From positions 21,392,248 through 21,456,247 of the forward strand of contig CM068551.1 of NCBI GenBank assembly GCA_035048495.1: DNA of 64,000 nucleotides. The letters run 5' to 3'. This DNA is from Euptelea pleiosperma. Its lineage: Eukaryota; Streptophyta; Magnoliopsida; Ranunculales; Eupteleaceae. The notes under the pieces were generated by a model. That model was not told where the DNA came from. It worked only from the letters and a program-made list of their open reading frames with translations, and did not search any database. Position 1 is the stretch's first letter. Each line of letters opens with the position of its first letter. Of this stretch, positions 57,201-64,000 are shown one piece after another. The translations under genes and the position numbers were made by a program.

Positions 57201-57955
57201 TGTGTGTGTGTGATCCATGATTAAGAGATACTTGGGGCAGTATGCCTGTACGATCAGATCTCTTTGATCATCCATTTATTGCCTCAAGTTCATGTGATGC
57301 ATATTGGCTTTGATCATCCTGATATATCGACCCTGGTATCATGTTTTATCACAATGCATGTTGAGTTGTTATAGTTATTATAGTTATAGTTTCCGTTTTC
57401 TTGATTCCTCTAAATAATCTGTTTGCATCACTGGCTTTTCTTTTCACTTGGAAGTAATTTTATGGCGAGATAAAGTATCATCCTAATTGTTTACATGATT
57501 ATTATTTCCAGGTGAAGATGGCCGAAGACTCGGTTAAGAGAGTGACAGGTTTGAATCCACTATTCCAAACCATGTCTGAGATATCCAATGCAGGCATGCC
57601 ATTCGCTGGCAGTCCATCCGACACATCTGCAGATGCTGCTGTCCCCATCCAAGACGACCTCAAGCAGCACTTCTATCAACCTGCTTCTAATACTCCCGCT
57701 GCTCCACATGACCGGAGAGTGAACAACGGCTTGCCCGACATTCCTCCGGTTCCGCCTGTTGAAGATGTGCAGAGTGCTGCCGGGGGCAACAAGATGGGTC
57801 GAACAGCTTCCATGCAGCGAGTGGCTAGCTTGGAACATCTGCAGAAGCGGTTCTGTGGGGGCGCAAGTCCTTGTGGGGCCGTGCAGTGGGATGCAGGGTG
57901 GGACCCAGAAACCCCCCAAACAGTGGAGAGTAGTAACAAGCAAAACCAAGTGTGA
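45201..57955 (+). CDS. Group C bZIP transcription factor (CPRF2/bZIP10/bZIP25/bZIP63-like), six exons
   Basis: Exons 45201-45605, 48391-48487, 54007-54217, 55652-55727, 55829-55954 and 57512-57955 join in frame to 452 residues. It opens with the group C signature [16 protein letters not shown] proline-rich, probably activating region follows. The basic region starts after DAKRVRRML and has N242-x7-R250 (NRESARRSR). A zipper with positions L260, L267, L274, V281, A288, L295 and L302 extends past the usual length, as in this group. The C-terminus carries [18 protein letters not shown]. Family members bind ACGT-core DNA, pair with S1 bZIPs, and act in seed storage and low-energy responses. Ser41, Ser405 and Ser411 each fit the SnRK1 pattern. 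Symbol withheld because the subtype is unclear. Confidence 0.96.
45788..45845 (-). mobile_element. LTR end plus primer site fragment
   Basis: On the minus strand GGGTTGGGTCTTAACA is followed by TTTGGTATCAGAGCAACG, an LTR 3' end next to an initiator-Met primer site. A similar LTR-like stretch (GGCTTGGGTCTTAACACCCTT) lies at 42331. Only a fragment remains in bZIP intron 1. Confidence 0.5.
46344..46391 (+). mobile_element. SINE 3' tail
   Basis: AGTCGGGTGCTCTAAGAGGCC, CGGATACCCGTGG and an A-rich run. It matches the tail of the SINE remnant at 41.3 kb. Confidence 0.6.
46533..46989. mobile_element. 457-bp hAT-type MITE (CTATGTAAC family) with perfect TSD
   Basis: Ends TTGTGTAACAAGGACACA and CCATTGTTACATAG. 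The 8-bp GGCCCAGA flanks it on both sides (46525-46532 and 46990-46997). It shares the inner landmarks of the copy at 32.2 kb and lies in bZIP intron 1. Confidence 0.88.
46998..48390 (+). other. Remainder of bZIP intron 1
   Basis: AT-rich, no element recognised. Near the 3' end a segment of about 110 bp with TATTTACTTTATAAATTAGA and CTTCTCAAATATTTCTACCC repeats one just upstream (48190-48290 and 48310-48395), so the acceptor region may derive from a local duplication. Confidence 0.5.
49235..50010 (+). pseudogene. RTE-clade LINE remnant in bZIP intron 2
   Basis: The plus strand reads [35 protein letters not shown], the [16 protein letters not shown] block, and later [12 protein letters not shown], all with stops and shifts between them. 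These are the C-terminal landmarks of plant RTE reverse transcriptase (TEYM, IRPAMLYG.ECW). No 5' part is seen. It has the same orientation as the host gene. Confidence 0.85.
50240..51640 (-). pseudogene. hAT transposase C-terminal remnant
   Basis: On the minus strand (about 51240-51480) come [19 protein letters not shown] and, after breaks, PIDLTN and [19 protein letters not shown], the end of plant hAT transposases behind the dimerisation domain. Downstream (51000 to 50240) the reading decays. A MITE is inserted at 50961-51129. There is no intact frame. Confidence 0.65.
50961..51129. mobile_element. 169-bp CAAGGTTTTAAA MITE nested in hAT remnant
   Basis: Ends CAAGGTTTTAAATTTCGG and CCGAAATTTAAAACCTTG are perfect inverted copies. 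Flanks TAGGTGAT and CGGGTGAT match 6 of 8. The interior is a series of CCGAAAT/ATTTCGG words. Confidence 0.75.
52052..52361. mobile_element. 310-bp Tourist-type MITE in bZIP intron 2
   Basis: Ends GGCTGCGTTTGGTT and AACCAAATGCAGCC are inverted copies apart from one base, with TTA on both sides (52049-52051 and 52362-52364), as in PIF/Harbinger insertions. Confidence 0.85.
52365..54006 (+). other. Distal part of bZIP intron 2
   Basis: Open frames exist (for example 52894-53268 on the minus strand), but none carries recognisable family words. The sequence CCCAGTATTACAAATTATTG at 53690 recurs at 54721 in intron 3, showing a shared repeat. Confidence 0.45.
54541..54925. repeat. Two-copy tandem repeat, 210-bp period, in bZIP intron 3
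   Basis: ATACCACTGGGTTTTAAC through CAGATCTGGAAATTTGCC and CCAGTTAAAAGACAATTATA recurs from 54751 with about 90 percent identity by eye. Confidence 0.85.
54926..55651 (+). other. bZIP intron 3, distal part
   Basis: On the minus strand at 55240-55345 the frame [18 protein letters not shown] looks protein-like, but I recognise no family. It may be a captured exon fragment or chance. Confidence 0.3.
55955..57511 (+). other. bZIP intron 5
   Basis: 1.56 kb of AT-rich sequence between the zipper exon and the C-terminal exon. No element with ends was seen. Confidence 0.6.
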
Positions 57956-58951
57956 AGGTTTTGCTGGTTGTAGATGGATATATTGCAGTATTATTAATGG
58001 CTCGATGTACGTCCGAATTCCAATTCTTTGTGTTGAAATGACAATGTGATACTGCATTTCTCATCTTTATCGCGATCCTTGGTCACTCTTTCCTATAAAA
58101 CACATGCAGCCAAATGCTGTTGTCTGGGAGCCAATATCAAGCTCCTGTAGAGTTAATAATAATGTCGAACTAGCTGAGAATGCAGCAAAGCATCTTCTTG
58201 TTTTGGAGGCTCTTAAGGATGCTGTATATGTACACTGCAATACATGTAGGCGAGCTCGAGAAGGTGGGACGGTGCCTCCATGAAGACAAAGCTTCACGTA
58301 ATTCTATTCTAACTGAGGGAGGTGTACATTAGTTTGTTGCGGGTGAAAAATCGCAACATCAATTTGATGTGATATAAGCGACAATGCAAGCCACCTTCCC
58401 AGAGCACATCGCAAGTGATCAAAGAGGACCTCCCTTAATGAGCTACTCCAACCATTCAAATCTGTGTAAAAGTCTTGGCTGTGGATCTTAGGTCAACTCT
58501 GCTGGATTATACACCCAAGAGATACATGTTCAACAGGACAAAAAGTGAACTAACCTGCATCACAAGATTACATAATCCAAAGGATTTGACCAAAGACCCA
58601 TAACACTAGGCTGTGGACCCCATGTCTACTCTTATCAATCCATGGGGAAAACTCGTTCCTTAGTAGTCCCAATGTCATTACACTGTTGCAAGTGAGATGT
58701 GATTTCAAGCTCCATATGGGAATCCCAAATGCCAAAGATTTACCCAACTGGGATGATCCTAACCATCCGATTCATATTTCTTTCAAACGGAAAAGTTACT
58801 ATGGCTTCAAATTTCTTGTAGGTGAGCCCACGTCGTTGACTGGTGCTTCCCCTCCTTTCATGTGTCAAAAGTACACAAGCTCGCAAGGATAAGGCAGGTC
58901 CAGGATGGAGCTATCTCTATCTCTGTATCCAAAAAACAAAGAAAAAAAGTC
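57956..58951. other. bZIP 3' UTR and intergenic
   Basis: The 3' UTR follows the TGA with AT-rich sequence. AATAAT at about 58150 may serve polyadenylation. The rest, to 58951, shows no family words. Confidence 0.5.
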
Positions 58952-59082
58952 ATGGCGAGGGCGTATATCAGTAGTGCAACCTCAGATTGTTACGGATATT
59001 GGCTCCGCCCTCGATTTACTCCTTCGATATTCTCTATTCGTTTTACGCCTGTGAGAGTGAGACCCTTTTCTCCTTCCCCCAC
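58952..59082 (+). CDS. Candidate first exon, unknown protein (copy 1)
   Basis: ATG followed by about 43 codons rich in Arg, Ser, Tyr and Pro (MARAYISSATSDCYGYWLRP, RFTPSIFSIRFTPV) to a possible donor AC|GTAAGG, after which a CT-rich tract resembles the start of an intron. The composition would suit an organelle presequence. No second exon was found. I do not recognise the protein. Confidence 0.4.
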
Positions 59083-59838
59083 GTAAGGCCTCTCTCTCTC
59101 AGACACACACAGTCACACTTACTGCGTTGACTCTACGCTGGATATACCACTTTTTAATCGATTACTGGCTTCTACTGATAAAATTACTTGATGGGTTTCT
59201 TGCATTTCATATGTTCTTTGATTGGGTTTTAATTAATTTTAATCTTAGGTGGACTTTGAAGTCGTAGTTATATGTAGTTTAAATGGTTTAATTATGTATT
59301 TGGTGAGTTGAGAAGTCGAAATTGAATGGTGGGTATCTCAGAATATTTCTTAGATTCAATCCCAGAAGTGTGTGGGACTGAAGTAGTCAAGATTGGGTGT
59401 AGAGATGGGTTCGTTAAATAGGGAATGATAATGGTTTTGGAAGCGTGTGTTCTGTTCAAGGGGAAGAGAAGAAAAATAAAAAATATGATTTCTGTGTGAT
59501 CTTCGCTACTGGGTACCTGAATTATACACTGTTTAATTGAGATTTTGGACTATAAATTTTCTTTCTTTTAGTTAGAGTCCGTTCTTTGCTTTATCTGTGA
59601 CAAGGAAATACAGTTAAATTTGAAAAGTATACAGAAGAGTGGCCTAAGACTGCTTAAGGAGATAAGGAATTGAATCTCGACACCACAAGCCATCCTGCTC
59701 AAATTCCTAATACGAAAAGATTGTTGAGAAATGAGATTGCTTTCCTATGAGTGTGAGACGGACCCATGTGAGAATCCAAATTATGGTTCAGTAATATGCT
59801 CTTAGTTTTCATCCCTAATTTTGTTATAAGAACCTAAC
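58952..59838 (+). repeat. Duplicated segment, copy 1 (about 887 bp)
   Basis: It begins ATGGCGAGGGCGTATATCAG and ends AAGAACCTAACA. Copy 2 lies at 61795-62677 in the same direction, with a few percent differences and CT-repeat length changes. The ends are not TG...CA and no TSD is seen, so it is not an obvious LTR pair. Confidence 0.9.
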
Positions 59839-59840
59839 AA

Positions 59841-59959
59841 TATTTGTCGCCTGAGCTCTTGTTGGGGGAAACGCAATCGACTCGGATATCGAAGGCCTGC
59901 AGCGCCTGAAACGGCACGATAGCTTCGTAGTCCTCCATGTAGTCACCGCAGATCATCAG
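59841..59959 (-). pseudogene. DJ-1D-like (DJ-1/PfpI) gene fragment
   Basis: The minus strand reads [20 protein letters not shown] and then [14 protein letters not shown], close to the start of each domain of plant DJ-1 homolog D ([20 protein letters not shown] as remembered). It runs about 40 codons without a stop and is cut at copy 1 of the duplication on one side. A foldback element is inserted near its 5' end. The catalytic Cys region is not present. It is a displaced fragment. Confidence 0.85.
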
Positions 59960-60348
59960 GAGTAAAACTTGTGTCACAAGATGTTGTGACGTTCAATACG
60001 AGCCACGTGGCACACGATCAGAGGACGATGACCGTATGGATGTTTGGCCAGTCCCTCGGTGGAACGGTACACCAAAAATCAGCTTGATTAGTGATTTCTA
60101 ACCGATTCCATTGAAGTTATTTTCACGGGTTGATTTAACGGTAGGAATTTAAGCATTATTGAGCATTATTTGGGCGCAAAAATCCAAAGGTTGCAAATCA
60201 CTAATTAGGCTGATTTTTGGGTTGTAGGTCCACCGAGAGACTGGCCAAACATCCATACCGTCAGTGACCTCTGATCACGTGCCACGTGGCTCGTATTGAG
60301 TGCTGTGACAGGCTTCCATCACAATATCTTGTGACACAAGTTTTACTC
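59960..60348. mobile_element. Complete Mutator-like foldback element, 389 bp, 9-bp TSD
   Basis: Ends GAGTAAAACTTGTGTCAC and GTGACACAAGTTTTACTC are perfect inverted copies. The arms extend about 165 bp each (CCACGTGGCAC, CCGTATGGATGTTTGGCC, AATCAGCTTGATTAGTG). The 9-bp GATCATCAG flanks it on both sides (59951-59959 and 60349-60357). A 9-bp TSD with long terminal inverted repeats indicates a Mutator-type transposase in trans. It is the best-kept copy in the window. Confidence 0.9.
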
Positions 60349-60442
60349 GATCATCAGCCATAGATCCCATTATTTGTGATAGGAGTAAAACTTCGATGAC
60401 AGAGAAGTGCAGGAGATCACTGAATCGGTATCCGTGGACGTA

Positions 60443-61480
60443 GGGCTGTCAAAGAGTCGGGTCAGGGTAGGGCTAACCCTACCCTTATAAAGGTGAGGCC
60501 CTAGCCCTTAGAGGGCCTGAACCAGCTAGGCCCTAGCCTTACCCTCAAGGGCCAAGGCCGGGTCAGGTAGGGCCAGGGCCCAGAAGAAAATTATTAAAAA
60601 TATAAATTTTTTAGTAGAAAAAGTGGATGCTTTAATAATACACTTGGCTTGGTAACGTGTTTCCTTGATTTAATCCATATAGATTTTTCAATGAATGATC
60701 ATAATTTTGAAAATGAAAATGAATTTTTTAGTCTTTCAAAAAATTTCGATAAAATAAATGATATAATATAAATTTACACTAGAAAAAAGTCTTTTTTTTT
60801 CTAAGTATAAAATTTATTATTAAAACCAAAATATTTACAAAAGGGTCAATTAAATAGGTTGAGATAACCTACGTTAACTACCACGAGGCAAACAACACTA
60901 GAAAAAAGTCATTTTAGAATGATTTTGAACCATTCTAAAAATTTTTAAAATAAGAACAATTTTGGGTCGGTCATAATTTTGAAATGGCTCAATTGTTTGA
61001 AAATTACCAAAACTTGTATCTTTTTGTTTAGAATAATTATAGCGTCCAACACTAATAACGTTGTGACGTGTATCAAAGAAAACTTGGAGACCATTCCAAC
61101 CGGCTTTCCGCTTTTATTTTCTATGTTTTATTTTTCAAAAAAAAATTTGATTTCCTAAGTAGCTTGGAACTCTCATTAACAGTTGGACACTTTAAATATC
61201 TTAGTGTCATTTTTTAAAAAAAGATCCACTATATGCGCTGTTTTAAAGAATATAATTTAAAAATAAATAAATATAATAGAGATGATTCGCTAAGGGCAAG
61301 GTAGGGCTGGGCCCCCTTGAGTGTGACCTTAGCCCGACCCTTATTTAGAAGGGCCTTACATATTAGGCCCACCCCGGCCATAAGGGCTTGAAATTTATTT
61401 AAAAGCCCTCGTTTTAGGGCTTTCAAAAAGGTAGGGTAAGGCCGGGCCACCTTATAAGAGGGCCGTGTCCGAAGGAGGAT
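60443..61480. mobile_element. GGGC-rich nonautonomous element (hAT-like left end)
   Basis: The left end TAGGGCTGTCAAAGAGTCGG is typical of hAT-like elements. Dense TAGGGC/GCCCTA words fill both flanks (60460-60580 and 61295-61470) around an AT-rich core. The right terminus and TSD were not found. Open frames in it are repeat artefacts. Confidence 0.5.
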
Positions 61481-61609
61481 TTGGGTTTTAAGAGCACGAC
61501 GAGGTAGGTTTTTGGAGCTTTCTTCCTTCCCACGCGAACCTAGTTGGGTTTCGCTCGTTAAGCACGCATGTTGAGCAAAATATGCTCAAGGATGAGTAGT
61601 ACTTCGCTG

Positions 61610-61685
61610 ACCGCCGACTGTCAGCGAATCCACTGACCGCTCACAATATCAGCCACATGGCACATTTTCAAGATGGCCAATCTCA
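61610..61685. mobile_element. Foldback family left-end fragment
   Basis: CGCTGACCGCCGACTGTCAG...CACAATATCAGCCACATGGC, then the sequence leaves the family. A short duplication (CATGGGTGCGCATTA twice, near 61685-61730) follows. Confidence 0.4.
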
Positions 61686-61794
61686 TGGGTGCGCATTACA
61701 CATGTAGAAGTCATGGGTGCGCATTACGCATCATGCGCATGTAGAAGGCCCCTCAAACCATAAAGAATCAACGCATCCTTTGACATGGCGAGGG

Positions 61795-61915
61795 CGTATA
61801 TCAGTAGTGCAACCTCAGATAGTTACGGATATTGGCTCCGCCCTCGATTTACTCCTTCGATATTCTCTATTCGTTTTACGCCTGTGAGAGTGAGACCCTT
61901 TTCTCCTTCCCCCAC
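61795..61915 (+). CDS. Candidate first exon, unknown protein (copy 2)
   Basis: The same reading as the first copy with one visible residue change (Ser for Cys at residue 13) and the same candidate donor (AC|GTAAGA). The frame has been kept in both copies. The continuation lies beyond, or is lost behind, the LINE insertion. Confidence 0.4.
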
Positions 61916-62677
61916 GTAAGACCTCTCTCTCTCTCTCTCTCTTTCTCTCAGACACATTTACTGCGTTGACTCTATGCTGGATATATACAACTGTTTAATT
62001 GATTACTGGCTTCTACTGATAAAATTACTTGATGGGTCTCTTTCATTTTATATGTTCTTTGATTGAGTTTTTATTCATTTTAATCTTAGGTGGACTTTGA
62101 AGTCGTAGTTATATGTAGTTTAAATGGTTTAATTATGTATTTGTTGAGTTGAGAAGTCGAAATTGAATGTTGGGTATCTCAGAATATTTCTTAGATTCAA
62201 TCCCAGAAGTGTGTGGGACTGAAGGAAGTCAAGATTGGGTGTAGATGGGTTCGTTAAATAGGGAATGATAATGGTTTTGGAAGTGTGTGTTCTGTTCAAG
62301 GGGAAGAGAAAAAAAATAAAAAATATGATTTCTGTGTGATCTTCGCTACTGGGTACCTGAATTATACTATGTTTAATTGAGATTTTGGACTATAAATTTT
62401 CTTTCTTTAGTTAGAGTCCGTTCTTTGCATTATCTGTGAAGGAAATATAGTTAAATTTGAAAAGTATACAGAAGAGTGGCCTAAGACTGCTTAAGGAGAT
62501 AAGGAATTGAATCTCGACAACACAAGCCATCCTGCTCAAATTCCTAATACGAAAAGATTGTTGAGAAATGAGATTGTTTTCCTATGAATGTGAGACGGAC
62601 CCATGTGAGAATCCAAATTATGGCTCAGTAATATGCTCTTAGTTTTCATCCCTAATTTTGTTGTAAGAACCTAACAC
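61795..62677 (+). repeat. Duplicated segment, copy 2 (about 883 bp)
   Basis: Direct repeat of 58952-59838. It differs by single bases, a longer CT tract near 61925-61950 and small indels. Confidence 0.9.
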
Positions 62678-62939
62678 ATTTTGCTGTTCCAGCTTCCTAA
62701 TTTTTTTGAGACTGGTACAAAATTATGTATGTCTACACGCATATATTGTTTTTACAATTTACGCTATAAAAATCAGTTATTTATTCTTATCTCTGTTTTA
62801 TTTCTTCTTAGTTATTCTCTTTTTTTTATCTAATTATATGCAGCCTAAAAATTTCACATGGTGCAATACATATCATATGGGATGACAGACATCATTTATT
62901 TTTTGTTTTGAATGGACAATAAATGAACCGGTAGTTCAA

Positions 62940-63866
62940 GGTTAGAAAAGGAGATTGAATCCGTTTTTGGGTAGCTCATTGGTGCAATATGCTCCTTAAG
63001 GATTTTTTCCATTTACACTTTTCCATTTTGGAGAAGAAGGACGGTGTAGTTCAAGCTTTTCTTAATGGAGTAGATGAAGGAATATTGTGGAATTTTGGGC
63101 TTAGGCAGAATCTCAATGATTGGTAGGTGGACTCAGTAGCTGAGTTACTTGGCCATGTTAATGCTCTCCCCCTCAACAAAGTAGTAGAGGATACTTGTTT
63201 GTGGTCTTGCAATAACAATGGTGTGTTCTCTATCAGGTCCTTCTACTTGGTTCTGAGGTTGTCTTCTAGACATTCATTTCTGGCGTCTATGGTGTGGGGT
63301 TCTAAAATCCCTTCTCGGGTGACTTTTTTGTTTGGTGTGCAGCATTAGAGAAGCTTTTGATTATTGACAACCTCATCAAGAGGAGAAGATGTATTGTGGA
63401 TTATTGTGTCATGGGTAAGGTGAACTGGGAATCTGTTAACCACCCCGTACTTCATTGCAGGACAGCCATAGAAATATGGTGTCATTTCTTCTCTCTCTTT
63501 GGTATGTCGTGGGTTATGCTAAGGATGGTCAGAGACACCTTGTGCAGTTGGGCAGTCTATGCTTTTTTCCCATGTGGTAGGCGTTTGTGGAGTATCCTCC
63601 CACCTGGTGTAGTCTAAGACGTTTGAAGGTAAAGAGGAAGAGCTTCATGGAATTATTTTATTGATCAAAGCTTCGTTGTTTCTTTGGTCTAAAGTGTTTG
63701 AGGAACGCTGGGTTTTGTTCTTCGAGGATCTTGTGTTTAGATGGGAAGCTTTGTTACGGGGAGAGTAGGCTAGTATTCTCATTTTCTTTATCTTTTTAGG
63801 AGGTCTCCTCAACCTCCTCTTTTGTCTTATTCTTACTTTTGCTATACTTATCCAGAAAAAAAAAAG
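62940..63866 (+). pseudogene. 5'-truncated LINE, 3' end with A tail
   Basis: The plus strand reads LLKDFFHLHFSILEKKDGVV, the LNGVDEGILWNFGL stretch, DSVAELLGHVNALP, NNNGVFSIRSFYLVL, VWGSKIPSRVTFLFG, and NHPVLHCRTAIEIWCHFFSL, the C-terminal RT and zinc-binding landmarks of plant L1-type LINEs, with stops and shifts. It ends in an A run (63855-63865). The 9-bp GACTGGTAC after it (63867-63875) also occurs at 62710-62718, so the insertion may start at 62719. Confidence 0.85.
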
Positions 63867-63875
63867 GACTGGTAC

Positions 63876-64000
63876 TGTTGGTTAGCCAAGTGGCAAGCCA
63901 CGTGAATCTATTGCTTGACATACATCTTGAGTTTATGGATAAAAACTTTTCTCGTGCAAGTTGCAATTTGCATCACATTAGAATGTATTTATTTAGTTTT
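63876..64000. other. Window end, nothing recognised
   Basis: AT-rich, short, no coding words. Confidence 0.5.

Noticed and set aside
57560..58057. Open frames on the minus strand opposite the last bZIP exon
   Set aside because: These are shadows of a GC-richer coding exon. The plus strand gives the expected bZIP C-terminus.
58952..62677. LTR retrotransposon with 885-bp LTRs
   Set aside because: The repeats lack TG...CA ends, no primer site or polypurine tract borders them, and the spacer is made of unrelated pieces.
1..64000. CRISPR array, prophage, bacterial operon
   Set aside because: No regularly spaced repeats or prokaryotic genes. Everything fits a plant nuclear genome.

Overview
This window is nuclear DNA of a flowering plant. 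It holds spliced genes with GT-AG introns, plastid-targeted proteins, plant-type transposons and an AT-rich, repeat-filled background. I cannot name the species from the sequence. Five protein genes are clear, and most of the rest is transposon-derived.

Left arm (1-7.3 kb): a decayed HARBI1-type transposase exon on the minus strand, a Tourist-type MITE, a cluster of foldback elements (one with another element nested inside it), a copia pol remnant and an 0.8 kb inverted-repeat element. Next (7.3-19 kb): an intronless 637-residue PPR protein on the plus strand converges on a nine-exon gene for the plastid tryptophan synthase alpha subunit on the minus strand. Their stop codons lie 77 bp apart. 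Foldback elements crowd the region upstream of the latter gene (19-20.6 kb).

Middle (21.4-38.2 kb): a two-exon gene for the thylakoid Tat translocase subunit TATA/Tha4. Its 12.5 kb intron contains a full-length but coding-defective Ty3/gypsy chromovirus in antisense (5-bp TSD, paired LTRs, initiator-Met primer site), LINE debris, four small hAT-type MITEs with matching 8-bp flanks and a minisatellite. A five-exon gene for a chloroplast NDH-complex subunit (PnsB5/NDH18-like) follows.

Right arm (38.2-64 kb): an intergenic TE zone that includes a fragment of plastid ndhA inserted in a MITE; a six-exon group C bZIP transcription factor gene whose introns hold RTE, hAT, Tourist and CTATGTAAC-type elements; then a pair of about 885-bp repeats that may carry the first exon of an unidentified gene. 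Between those repeats lie a DJ-1D-like gene fragment, a Mutator-like foldback element with a perfect 9-bp TSD and a GGGC-rich element. A LINE 3' remnant closes the window.

Three of the five genes encode or predict plastid proteins (tryptophan synthesis, thylakoid protein translocation, cyclic electron flow). The genes show no operon-like relation to each other. The most unusual feature is a foldback family with Mutator-like 9-bp TSDs, seen at about a dozen places, some copies of which appear to sit inside Helitron-like units. No new enzymatic system was recognised. All exon joins come from reading splice sites and family alignment from memory, without transcripts.
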